Shown: one piece after another, positions 1-6,051 of the stretch
Position numbering within the stretch: the stretch's first letter is position 1
Layout: the number at the start of each line of letters is the position of its first letter
NCBI GenBank assembly: GCA_964646035.1
Contig: CAZYDJ010000127.1
Coordinates: 1 to 7,184 of the forward strand
Direction of reading: 5' to 3'
DNA from: CAYLMM01 sp964646035
GTDB taxonomy: Bacteria; Krumholzibacteriota; Krumholzibacteriia; LZORAL124-64-63
Length of the DNA stretch: 7,184 bases
Notes under the pieces: model-generated
The model's database searches: none
What the model was told of the DNA's origin: nothing
Seen by the model: the letters and a program-made list of their open reading frames with translations, nothing else
Position numbers and translations under genes: made by a program

Positions 1-854
1 GCGGTCGGGCAATGGACCGTGCAGCGACCGCATTCGGTGCAGGTGTACATGTCCAGCAGACGCCGCCAGCCGTAATCCTCGATCTTGCCCACGCCGAAGG
101 TCTCCTTGCCCTCGAACTCCATGCGGTCCTGGGTGCCGGGAGCATCGATCCGCATCAGGAAGACGTTGGGCAGGGCTGTCAGGACGTGGAAGTGCTTGCC
201 GAAGGGCAGGTAGTTCAGGAAGGCCAGCACGAGCGCCACGTGGGACCAGAACATCACCTGCCACCAGCGGGTGACCGCCGCCGGATCGACATCGGCGAAG
301 ATCCCGGACAGCGCGGTGGAGACGAACGACCATCCGGCCTCGTGATGGCCGGGCTGCAGCGCGAAGAGAGCCGCGTCGCCGATCAGATCCGACACCATCA
401 GCAAACCGATCCAGACCAGGATCAGCACCGCTTCCAGGCTGAGATGGAGACGGGCGGGCCGCATGACCAGCCGCCGCCACAATCCGACCAGGATTCCCGC
501 CAGGACCAGCAGGGCGAAGACATCCTTCAGAGCCGAGTAGAGCTGCCCCAGCCCGCCGCCGAGCAACGGGAGGTGGAATTCGAGATCGAAGCCGCGGCCG
601 ACCAGGGTGATCGTCCGCAGCGAGACCACGATGAAGCCGGCGAAGATCGCGGCGTGCATCAGGCCGGCGCCCTTCTCGTAGAGCAGGCGGCTCTGGCCGA
701 AGCCTATCGTCAGCAGACGGCGCAGCCTCTCGCCGAAACGGTCGATACGTTTCTCCGGTTCGGCGACGCGCAACAGCATGACGCGTCCGGCGATGGTGTT
801 GGCGAACAGGGCAAGACTCAGCAGCAACAACAAGCTCATGAACAACGGGCTCAT
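1..854 (-). CDS. Membrane-bound haem b / iron-sulfur electron-transfer oxidoreductase, EMO/HdrDE-like (partial, C-terminus off the window)
   Basis: Reading the minus strand from the ATG at 854 gives 284 open codons that run off the window edge. The hydropathy shows about five membrane segments, near residues 5-22, 65-85, 107-126, 138-160 and 198-218. Histidines inside or beside them (H67, H205, H221, H223) could be haem b ligands, as in NarI-type gamma subunits. After the last helix comes a soluble part with CTECGRCTVHCP (C272, C275, C278, C282), a classical CxxCxxCxxxCP [4Fe-4S] motif. This order, NarI-like domain then ferredoxin-type cluster, is that of the membrane ETF:menaquinone oxidoreductases (EMO) and related HdrD-like fusions. 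Those proteins pass electrons from acyl-CoA dehydrogenases via ETF to quinone. The missing part should hold a second cluster motif and CCG domains. The start at 854 is supported by GGAAAGGG seven bases upstream (862-869); Met6 at 839 is an alternative. The family is fairly sure; the exact electron donor is inferred. Confidence 0.82.
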   Translation of the reverse strand, partial: MSPLFMSLLLLLSLALFANTIAGRVMLLRVAEPEKRIDRFGERLRRLLTIGFGQSRLLYEKGAGLMHAAIFAGFIVVSLRTITLVGRGFDLEFHLPLLGGGLGQLYSALKDVFALLVLAGILVGLWRRLVMRPARLHLSLEAVLILVWIGLLMVSDLIGDAALFALQPGHHEAGWSFVSTALSGIFADVDPAAVTRWWQVMFWSHVALVLAFLNYLPFGKHFHVLTALPNVFLMRIDAPGTQDRMEFEGKETFGVGKIEDYGWRRLLDMYTCTECGRCTVHCPT

Positions 855-910
855 CGATCATCCCTTTCCGGCATCGTGCCAGCGCCCGGCCGTCCGGCCG
901 CGGCGACTTT

Positions 911-928
911 TACATCCATGAGGATGTA
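911..928. promoter_or_regulatory. Inverted repeat, candidate operator upstream of the EMO-like gene
   Basis: TACATCC and GGATGTA form perfect 7-bp arms around a 4-base spacer (ATGA). The repeat lies 57-74 bases upstream of the minus-strand start at 854, in the AT-richer part of the divergent spacer. A weak minus-strand promoter can be drawn just beside it: TGGATT at 951-956 and TAAGAT at 928-933, 17 bp apart. That would place the repeat over the transcription start, a normal repressor position. The size and symmetry suit a dimeric TetR- or GntR-type regulator, but no regulator gene is visible and the motif matches none I recognise. Confidence 0.35.
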
Positions 929-987
929 TCTTAATCGCTGTGCGCCGGGGAATCCATTTTTAACGTTTCTCCGCCGGCGCTCCTTGC

Positions 988-1016
988 TGGACAATAATGC
1001 CCGAGGCCGGTACATT
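988..1016 (+). promoter_or_regulatory. Candidate sigma-70-type promoter for the six-gene operon
   Basis: TGGACA at 988-993 matches five of six bases of the -35 consensus. After a spacer of exactly 17 bp comes TACATT at 1011-1016, matching four of six bases of the -10 consensus. Transcription would begin near 1023 and give a leader of about 100 bases before the ATG at 1127. It sits in the only sizeable plus-strand gap ahead of the operon. This is a match by eye in a GC-rich genome whose own promoter consensus is unknown. Confidence 0.4.
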
Positions 1017-1052
1017 TTCCCGATATTCGACTCGAGGAGGGAGCAACCGTCG

Positions 1053-1080
1053 AATCCGGGATCATCAACCGGCCCGGATT
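1053..1080 (+). promoter_or_regulatory. Leader hairpin ahead of the CoA-binding protein gene
   Basis: AATCCGGG at 1053-1060 and CCCGGATT at 1073-1080 are perfect 8-bp complements around a 12-base loop; a G-U pair (1052/1081) can extend the stem. If transcription starts near 1023, the hairpin lies in the 5' leader, 46 bases before the ATG. No T-tract follows, so it is not a simple intrinsic terminator. It could affect mRNA stability or leader folding. A purine-rich Shine-Dalgarno-like run (GAGGAGGGAG, 1034-1043) lies just upstream without a start codon at usable distance. Confidence 0.35.
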
Positions 1081-1126
1081 TCCTTTGCTCCGCCCCCGGA
1101 ACCCGTACTCGATCGGGGATGACGTC

Positions 1127-1546
1127 ATGAGCTTCCAGAACCCGGACGATCAGACCATCACCAACCTCCTGAAACGGATGCGCAAGGTGGCTGTCGTCGG
1201 TATTTCCCGGAAGGCCGACCGGCCCAGCCACGGCATCGCCAGATTCCTGATCGGACAGGGTCTGGAGGTCTACGGAGTCAACCCGCTGCTGGACGAGGTC
1301 CTGGGCATCAAGGTCTACCCTTCCCTGGCCGACATTCCCGGGCCGATAGATCTGGTGGATGTATTCCGGCGCAGCGATACTGTGCCGCCGGTCGTCGACG
1401 AGGCGATCGCCGCCGGCGCCGGAGCGATCTGGATGCAGGAAGGCGTTATCCACGAGGAAGCCGCCGCCAAGGCAACCGAGGCGGGCATCGAAGTCGTGAT
1501 GGACCGGTGCCTTTATAAGGAATGGCTGCGCCTGATGAACGGCTGA
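1127..1546 (+). CDS. CoA-binding domain protein (YccU-like)
   Basis: This is a 139-residue single-domain protein of the CoA_binding_2/YccU type, a small Rossmann-fold family. It resembles the CoA-binding domain of succinyl-CoA synthetase and binds CoA, but has no established reaction. Visible family marks are VAVVGIS (21-27) at the first strand and nucleotide loop, SHGIARFL (34-41), VNP (51-53), DLVDVFRR (75-82), AIWMQEGV (100-107) and MDRC (125-128) near the C-terminus. The length is normal for the family. I chose the ATG at 1127 because GGGGA at 1115-1119 is seven bases away and the protein then begins like its relatives (MSFQNP). The frame is open upstream to a TTG at 1085, which has no ribosome site. 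It is the first gene of the operon, 29 bp before the first SDR gene. Its link to sugar-nucleotide synthesis is not evident; it may simply share the transcript. Confidence 0.88.
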   Translation: MSFQNPDDQTITNLLKRMRKVAVVGISRKADRPSHGIARFLIGQGLEVYGVNPLLDEVLGIKVYPSLADIPGPIDLVDVFRRSDTVPPVVDEAIAAGAGAIWMQEGVIHEEAAAKATEAGIEVVMDRCLYKEWLRLMNG

Positions 1547-1575
1547 GACCGGGGCGAATACATCGAGGAGAAAGC

Positions 1576-2544
1576 ATGACGAAGGTTCTGATCACCGGCG
1601 TGACCGGATTCGCGGGATCGCATCTGGCCGACCTCCTGCTCGAACGAGGCGGCTACGAGGTCTTCGGTCTCAAGCGCTGGCGCAGCCGCATGGACACCGT
1701 GGGGCATCTGGAAGGCAGGATCACGCTGGTCGACGGCGACATAACCGACGCCAAGCGCATGCGCGACGTCATCGGCGGCATCCGACCGGAATTCATCTTC
1801 CATCTGGCCGCGCAATCCTTCGTTCCCGCCAGTTGGGAATCCCCCGACGCTACCCTGACCAACAATATCCGCGGTCAGTTGAACATCTTCGAGGCCGTGC
1901 TGCAGCATGAACTCGAATGTCGCATCCAGATCGCCGGCAGCAGCGAGGAATACGGTCTGGTCATGGCCGAGGAGATGCCGGTCGTCGAGGACAATCCCCT
2001 GCGGCCGCTGAGTCCCTACGCCGTCAGCAAAGTCGCCCAGGACATGCTCGCCTGGCAGTACTTCCGCAGCTACGGGCTGGATGTGGTGCGCACCCGGGGC
2101 TTCAACCATACCGGCCCCCGGCGCGGCGAGGTCTTCGTCGTCAGCGACTTCGCCCGCCAGATCGCGCTGATCGAGGCCGGCCGTCGCGAACCGGTGATCC
2201 GCACCGGCAATCTCGACGCCCGCCGCGACTTCACCGATGTCCGCGACATGGTCCGCGGCTATCTCCTCGCGCTCGAAAAGGGCGAGGCCGGCGACGTCTA
2301 CAACATCTGCTTCGGCAAGGACATCAGGATCGGAGACATGCTCGAACGCCTGTTGACGCTGTCCGCGGCGAAAATCAGCCTGGAGCAGGATCCAGCCCGG
2401 ATGCGTCCTTCGGATGTGCCGGTCCTGCTCGGTTCGGCCGCCAAGTTCCGGTCCGTCACCGGGTGGGAGCCGGAGATTCCCTTCGACCGCACCCTGGCCG
2501 ACACACTCGACTACTGGCGCGCTCGTGTCGCGCAGGAGCAATGA
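1576..2544 (+). CDS. gmd: NAD(P)-dependent sugar-nucleotide SDR, probable GDP-mannose 4,6-dehydratase
   Basis: This 322-residue protein is an extended short-chain dehydrogenase/reductase of the epimerase/dehydratase class. The cofactor loop is TGVTGFAG (7-14) and FHLAAQS (75-81) is the usual strand-4 signature. GSSEEYG (121-127) carries the catalytic Ser and Glu, and YAVSK (148-152) holds the Tyr/Lys pair. NHTGPRRGE (177-185) and RDFTDVRD (217-224) are typical of GDP-mannose dehydratase and reductase relatives. A dehydratase would convert GDP-D-mannose to GDP-4-keto-6-deoxymannose in the cytoplasm. It is shorter than the classical ~370-residue Gmd and its C-terminal half resembles the reductase (Rmd), so the reaction is a family-level call. 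The ATG at 1576 is chosen because GAGGAG (1565-1570) precedes it by five bases; the open frame upstream overlaps the previous gene. Its stop overlaps the next start (ATGA), so the two SDRs are probably translated together. Confidence 0.75.
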   Translation: MTKVLITGVTGFAGSHLADLLLERGGYEVFGLKRWRSRMDTVGHLEGRITLVDGDITDAKRMRDVIGGIRPEFIFHLAAQSFVPASWESPDATLTNNIRGQLNIFEAVLQHELECRIQIAGSSEEYGLVMAEEMPVVEDNPLRPLSPYAVSKVAQDMLAWQYFRSYGLDVVRTRGFNHTGPRRGEVFVVSDFARQIALIEAGRREPVIRTGNLDARRDFTDVRDMVRGYLLALEKGEAGDVYNICFGKDIRIGDMLERLLTLSAAKISLEQDPARMRPSDVPVLLGSAAKFRSVTGWEPEIPFDRTLADTLDYWRARVAQEQ

Positions 2545-3563
2545 CAATCGATAGCGGCAAGATCCTGATCACCGGAGCCAGCGGTTTCGTCGGCGCCTGG
2601 TTGGCCGCCGAGATGCTGTCGGCCGGAGCCGATGTCGCCGGCCTGGGCGCACCCGGCCCCGCCGGTCTGCCCCCGCGGATCGGCGATTTCGCCGCCGACG
2701 GCGAGGCTCCCGGCGGCGAAGTCCGTTTCCGGGGACCAGCCGGCGGTTGGACCTGCGCTGCCGGCGACCTGCGCGATCGGGAAATCATCGACGAATTGCT
2801 GCAGAGGCATCGTCCAGCGGTGGTGTTCCATCTCGCGGCCCAGAGTTCGGCCGCCAGGTCGTTCACCGAACCGGAGGCGACCTTCTCGATCAACGCCGGC
2901 GGCACTCTGTCGCTGCTCGAAGCGATAAGAAGACTGCCGGAAGCCGAGAGGCCGCGGATGGTGGCCGCCGGCTCGGCCGACGAATACGGCGTTCCCGACG
3001 GCAGGTCGCCGCTGCACGAACGCTCAGCGCTGCGGCCGACTTCGCCCTACGGCGCCAGCAAGGCGGCCCAGTCCCAACTCTGCCTGCAGTATCATCGCGC
3101 CTTCGGAGTGCCGGTGATGGTGACCCGGGCCTTCAGCCATACCGGTCCGGGGCAGAGCACGACTTTCCTCTTTCCCTCGGTCGCGTCCCAGGTCGTGGCC
3201 GCGGAAAGAGGCGAGACCGAACCTGTCCTGAAAGTCGGCGACCTCTCCCACTACCGTGACTACATGCACGTCCGCGATGCGGTGCGCGCCTACCGGCTGA
3301 TCGCCGAGCACGGACGGGCCGGCCAGATCTACAACATCTGCTCGGGCCGGGCCCTGAGACTCTCCGACGGCGTGGCGATGCTCGCCGCCGCCGCCGAGAT
3401 TCCGGTTCGGATCGACAGGGATCCCGATCGCATCAGATCATGCGACATCCCGTTGCTGGTCGGCGACGGCACCAAGCTGCGCCGGGAAACCGGTTGGAAA
3501 CCCGAGACCACCGTCGAGACAGCACTGCGTGATCTGCTCGGCTGGTGCAGAAAGGAAATTTGA
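2541..3563 (+). CDS. rmd: NAD(P)-dependent sugar-nucleotide SDR, probable GDP-6-deoxy-4-keto-mannose reductase (Rmd-like)
   Basis: This 340-residue extended SDR is a clear paralogue of the preceding gene. It has TGASGFVG (11-18) for NAD(P), FHLAAQSS (96-103), GSADEYG (144-150), YGASK (170-174) as catalytic Tyr/Lys, and SHTGPGQS (199-206). The GPGQ form, rather than the GPRRGE of the neighbour, is the one usual in Rmd. It would reduce the 4-keto product of Gmd to GDP-D-rhamnose. A dehydratase or epimerase on another nucleotide sugar cannot be excluded. Residues about 36-74 form a Gly/Pro/Ala-rich insertion between early beta strands that the neighbour lacks. The start ATG at 2541 overlaps the upstream stop by four bases, and AGGAG (2534-2538) is only two bases away, which suggests translational coupling. 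The last base of its stop is the first base of the next start. Confidence 0.68.
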   Translation: MTIDSGKILITGASGFVGAWLAAEMLSAGADVAGLGAPGPAGLPPRIGDFAADGEAPGGEVRFRGPAGGWTCAAGDLRDREIIDELLQRHRPAVVFHLAAQSSAARSFTEPEATFSINAGGTLSLLEAIRRLPEAERPRMVAAGSADEYGVPDGRSPLHERSALRPTSPYGASKAAQSQLCLQYHRAFGVPVMVTRAFSHTGPGQSTTFLFPSVASQVVAAERGETEPVLKVGDLSHYRDYMHVRDAVRAYRLIAEHGRAGQIYNICSGRALRLSDGVAMLAAAAEIPVRIDRDPDRIRSCDIPLLVGDGTKLRRETGWKPETTVETALRDLLGWCRKEI

Positions 3564-4888
3564 TGATCAGGATCTGCATGATCGGCACCGGATACGTCGG
3601 ACTGGTATCCGGAGCCTGCATGGCCGATTTCGGCCACGACGTCTGGTGCGTCGATATCGACTCCGCCCGCATCGAGAGTTTGAAGCGGAGCGTCATCCCG
3701 TTCTACGAGCCGGGCCTGGATAATCTGGTCACGAACAACCACAAAGCGGGTCGGCTGCACTTCACGACCTCGCTTTCGGAGGGGATGCGCGAGGCCGACG
3801 TCGTCTTCATCGCCGTGCAGACGCCGATGTCTGACAACGGCGAGGCCGATATGTCCTACGTCATGCAGGTGGCCGCCGAGATCGGCGGACTGCTCGACGA
3901 TTACAAGGTGATCGTGACCAAGAGCACGGTCCCGGTCGGTTCGTCCCGGCAGATTTCCGCCGAGATCCGCAGGAACCTCTCCCGCCCCGTCGACTTCGAC
4001 ATGGCCAGCAACCCCGAGTTCCTGCGCGAGGGCTCCAGCATCGAGGACTTCATGCGTCCCGACCGCGTCGTCATCGGCGCCGAGACCGAGCGGGCGACGC
4101 TGATGATGAAGGAGATCTACCGCCCGCTCTTCCTGCACGAGACACCCATCGTCTTCACCGCCATCGAGACCGCCGAGCTGATCAAGTATGCGTCCAACGC
4201 CTACCTGGCCGTGAAGATCTCGTTCATCAACGAGATGTCGGAACTCGCCGAGCGTACGGGCGGCAACATCACCCAACTGGCTCAGGCGATGGGACTGGAC
4301 AAGCGGATCGGTCCCAAGTTCCTCCACGCGGGCCTGGGATTCGGCGGGTCGTGCCTGCCCAAGGACACCAACGCCATCGTCCGCATCGCGAGCCAGGCCG
4401 GATGCGACATGAGCATCGTGCGGGCCGCGATCGCCGTGAACGAATCGTTGCCCTCGCGCGCCATGGCCAAGGCCCGCCGGCTGCTGCCGGATCTTTCGGG
4501 CAGGATCGTGGCCATGCTGGGAGTCAGCTTCAAGCCGCGGACCGATGACGTGCGGGCCGCCCCGAGCCACGAACTGGTCCGGCTGTTCAAGGAGGCCGGG
4601 GCCGTAGTGCGTGTCACCGACCCGGTGGCCTTGCCCAACTTCAAGCTCTTCCATCCCGATCTGCAATACTGCGATTCGCCCTACGAGGCAGCCGAAGGGG
4701 CGGATCTCTGTTGTCTGGTCACGGAGTGGAACGAGTACCGGCAGCTGGACTTCGAACGGCTGGCGCAGATCGTCGCCAACCGGGCGTTCCTGGACTGTCG
4801 CAACGTCTACAACGCCCAGCGCCTCGCAGAGTTCGGATTCGACTACGAGAGCTTCGGGCGACCCGTCGGCGAAGTGGATGCCGAGTAG
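3563..4888 (+). CDS. ugd: UDP-glucose 6-dehydrogenase
   Basis: This 441-residue protein has the normal length of bacterial UDP-glucose dehydrogenases, which oxidise UDP-glucose to UDP-glucuronate with two NAD+ in the cytoplasm. The N-terminal Rossmann loop is GTGYVG (8-13). YEPGL (48-52), AVQTP (84-88), STVPVGS (121-127) and NPEFLREG (150-157) follow in the family order. The central helical domain has IKYASNAYLAVKISFINE (207-224), including the conserved Lys208 and Asn212. The catalytic cysteine is Cys264 in GFGGSCLPKD (259-268). The C-terminal UDP-binding domain has FKPRTDDVRAAPS (323-335). All key residues are present, so the enzyme should be active. GDP-mannose dehydrogenase is a related alternative but fits less well. 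The ATG at 3563 has AAGGAA (3552-3557) as ribosome site; it overlaps the previous stop by one base (TGATG). A GTG six codons upstream is less likely. Confidence 0.92.
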   Translation: MIRICMIGTGYVGLVSGACMADFGHDVWCVDIDSARIESLKRSVIPFYEPGLDNLVTNNHKAGRLHFTTSLSEGMREADVVFIAVQTPMSDNGEADMSYVMQVAAEIGGLLDDYKVIVTKSTVPVGSSRQISAEIRRNLSRPVDFDMASNPEFLREGSSIEDFMRPDRVVIGAETERATLMMKEIYRPLFLHETPIVFTAIETAELIKYASNAYLAVKISFINEMSELAERTGGNITQLAQAMGLDKRIGPKFLHAGLGFGGSCLPKDTNAIVRIASQAGCDMSIVRAAIAVNESLPSRAMAKARRLLPDLSGRIVAMLGVSFKPRTDDVRAAPSHELVRLFKEAGAVVRVTDPVALPNFKLFHPDLQYCDSPYEAAEGADLCCLVTEWNEYRQLDFERLAQIVANRAFLDCRNVYNAQRLAEFGFDYESFGRPVGEVDAE

Positions 4889-4902
4889 TACGAAAGGAAG
4901 AT

Positions 4903-6024
4903 ATGAACCCCGAGCCCAAGCGAAATATCGGCAGATACGACCTGGTCACTCCCCTGATCCCGGTCAAGGAAGAGATCCTCGCCGGCGTGGAGCGCCTGCT
5001 CGACACCGGTAATTTCATCCTGGGCCAGGAAACCACGCTGCTGGAGAAGGAAGTGGCGGCCGCCTGCAACGCTGCCGACTCGGTCGGCGTCGCCTCCGGC
5101 TCGGCCGCTCTCTACATCGCCCTGCAGCTCGCGGGAGTGGCGCCGGGAGCCGAGGTCATCACGACACCGTACACCTTCCTGGCCACCATCGAGGCGATCA
5201 TCCGTCTCGGCGGCACCCCGGTCTTCGTGGACATCAAGCCCGACGACCTGAACATCGATCCCGCAAGGATCGAGGCCGCGGTGACCGAGCGCGCCCGGGT
5301 GATCCTGCCGGTCCACATCTTCGGCGCACCCTGCGCCATGAACGAGATCTGCGCCATTGCCGAAAAGCACGGGCTGGATGTGATCGAGGATATGTGTCAG
5401 GCCTTCGGCTCATTCCTCGACGGCCGTCCCTGCGGCGCCTTCGGCAGAATGAGTTGTCTGAGCTTCTATCCGACCAAGAACCTGCCCGGAATCGGCGACG
5501 GCGGCATGATCATCTGCCACAAGTCCGACGACGCCGAGAAGGTGCGGCGACTGCGCGGCCACGACACGGTCCGGCTCGACGGCCGGCTCCTCGCCGGCTG
5601 GAACAGCCGCCTCGACGAGCTGCAGGCGATGGTCATCCGGATCCGCCTGTCCCGGCTCTCCGCCGAACAGGCCGACCGCAACCGGGCCGCCGCCATCTAC
5701 GACGATCTGATCCCCGAACAGAACCGTTTGAGCGCCCCGCGGGATCGCGGCACCAGATTCACTTACCATCAGTACTGGATTCGCGTGCCGGAACGTGACA
5801 GACTGATCGGGATGCTGAAGGATGCGGGAATAGGATACGGGGTCTACTACGATCCCCCCATCCACATGCACGAGTTGAAGGAATACTGCCGAATCGAGGG
5901 TGACATGACCGAGGCGGAGCGGGCCGGACGCGAGGTTCTCGCCCTGCCCATGCACCAGTCACTCGCCGAAGCGGACGCCGCATTCATCGGCGGCATGGTT
6001 CGGGATTTCCTGTCTGCCGGATAA
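4903..6024 (+). CDS. DegT/DnrJ/EryC1/StrS-family PLP aminotransferase (nucleotide-sugar aminotransferase)
   Basis: This 373-residue protein has the usual length of sugar aminotransferases, which move an amino group, normally from glutamate, to a keto-sugar nucleotide using PLP. GNFILGQE (36-43), VGVASGSAAL (61-70) as phosphate-binding region, TTPYTFLAT (87-95) and PVFVDI (106-111) follow the family order. Asp163 in EDMCQAFG (162-169) should contact the PLP ring nitrogen. Lys192 in SFYPTKN (187-193), followed by GDGG (198-201), is the Schiff-base lysine. PVHIFG (136-141) is also typical. Within EDMCQA the usual small residues (as in EDAAQA) are replaced by Met-Cys. The acceptor is open: a 4-keto-6-deoxymannose (perosamine type) would fit the upstream SDRs, and a 3-keto-uronate would fit Ugd, but the oxidase for the latter is not here. 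The ATG at 4903 follows AAGGAAG (4894-4900) and lies 14 bp after ugd. Confidence 0.9.
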   Translation: MNPEPKRNIGRYDLVTPLIPVKEEILAGVERLLDTGNFILGQETTLLEKEVAAACNAADSVGVASGSAALYIALQLAGVAPGAEVITTPYTFLATIEAIIRLGGTPVFVDIKPDDLNIDPARIEAAVTERARVILPVHIFGAPCAMNEICAIAEKHGLDVIEDMCQAFGSFLDGRPCGAFGRMSCLSFYPTKNLPGIGDGGMIICHKSDDAEKVRRLRGHDTVRLDGRLLAGWNSRLDELQAMVIRIRLSRLSAEQADRNRAAAIYDDLIPEQNRLSAPRDRGTRFTYHQYWIRVPERDRLIGMLKDAGIGYGVYYDPPIHMHELKEYCRIEGDMTEAERAGREVLALPMHQSLAEADAAFIGGMVRDFLSAG

Positions 6025-6038
6025 CGGCGCGGGACAGC

Positions 6039-6044
6039 GGGAGG
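6039..6044 (+). promoter_or_regulatory. Ribosome binding site fixing the GTG start of the HemC-like gene
   Basis: GGGAGG lies seven bases before the GTG at 6052, a strong site at ideal spacing. No ATG or TTG in the same frame competes nearby, so the GTG start is well supported. The next in-frame Met is at residue 42, beyond the N-terminal part that still aligns with HemC. Confidence 0.65.
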
Positions 6045-6051
6045 CGAACGA

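Noticed and set aside
887..900. Paired CGGCCG motifs two bases apart
   Set aside because: Short GC palindromes are frequent at this base composition and the loop is too small for a clear hairpin; no function can be supported.
1034..1062. Possible small ORF behind the strong GAGGAGGGAG sequence
   Set aside because: No ATG, GTG or TTG occurs within a usable distance, so no start codon can be supported.
1053..1080. Intrinsic terminator
   Set aside because: The stem is good but no run of T follows, and it lies upstream of the operon where a terminator for a plus-strand gene has no gene to end.
12..1130. Long plus-strand open frame of 372 codons across the left part of the window
   Set aside because: Its product is rich in Gln, His and Asp without family resemblance, and it lies opposite the minus-strand frame that gives hydrophobic helices and a [4Fe-4S] motif. 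It is the antisense shadow of that gene.
1917..2540. Upstream extension of the second SDR frame inside the first SDR gene
   Set aside because: The extension is Arg/Pro/Gly-rich out-of-frame sequence. The Rossmann motif begins immediately after the ATG at 2541, which is the natural start.
1513..2547. 344-codon minus-strand open frame opposite the first SDR gene
   Set aside because: No recognisable domain. The plus-strand SDR has all catalytic motifs, a ribosome site and coupling with its neighbours.
3329..4666. 445-codon minus-strand open frame opposite ugd
   Set aside because: It mirrors ugd, whose motifs and length are complete. Long antisense frames are expected in GC-rich coding DNA with a strong third-position bias.
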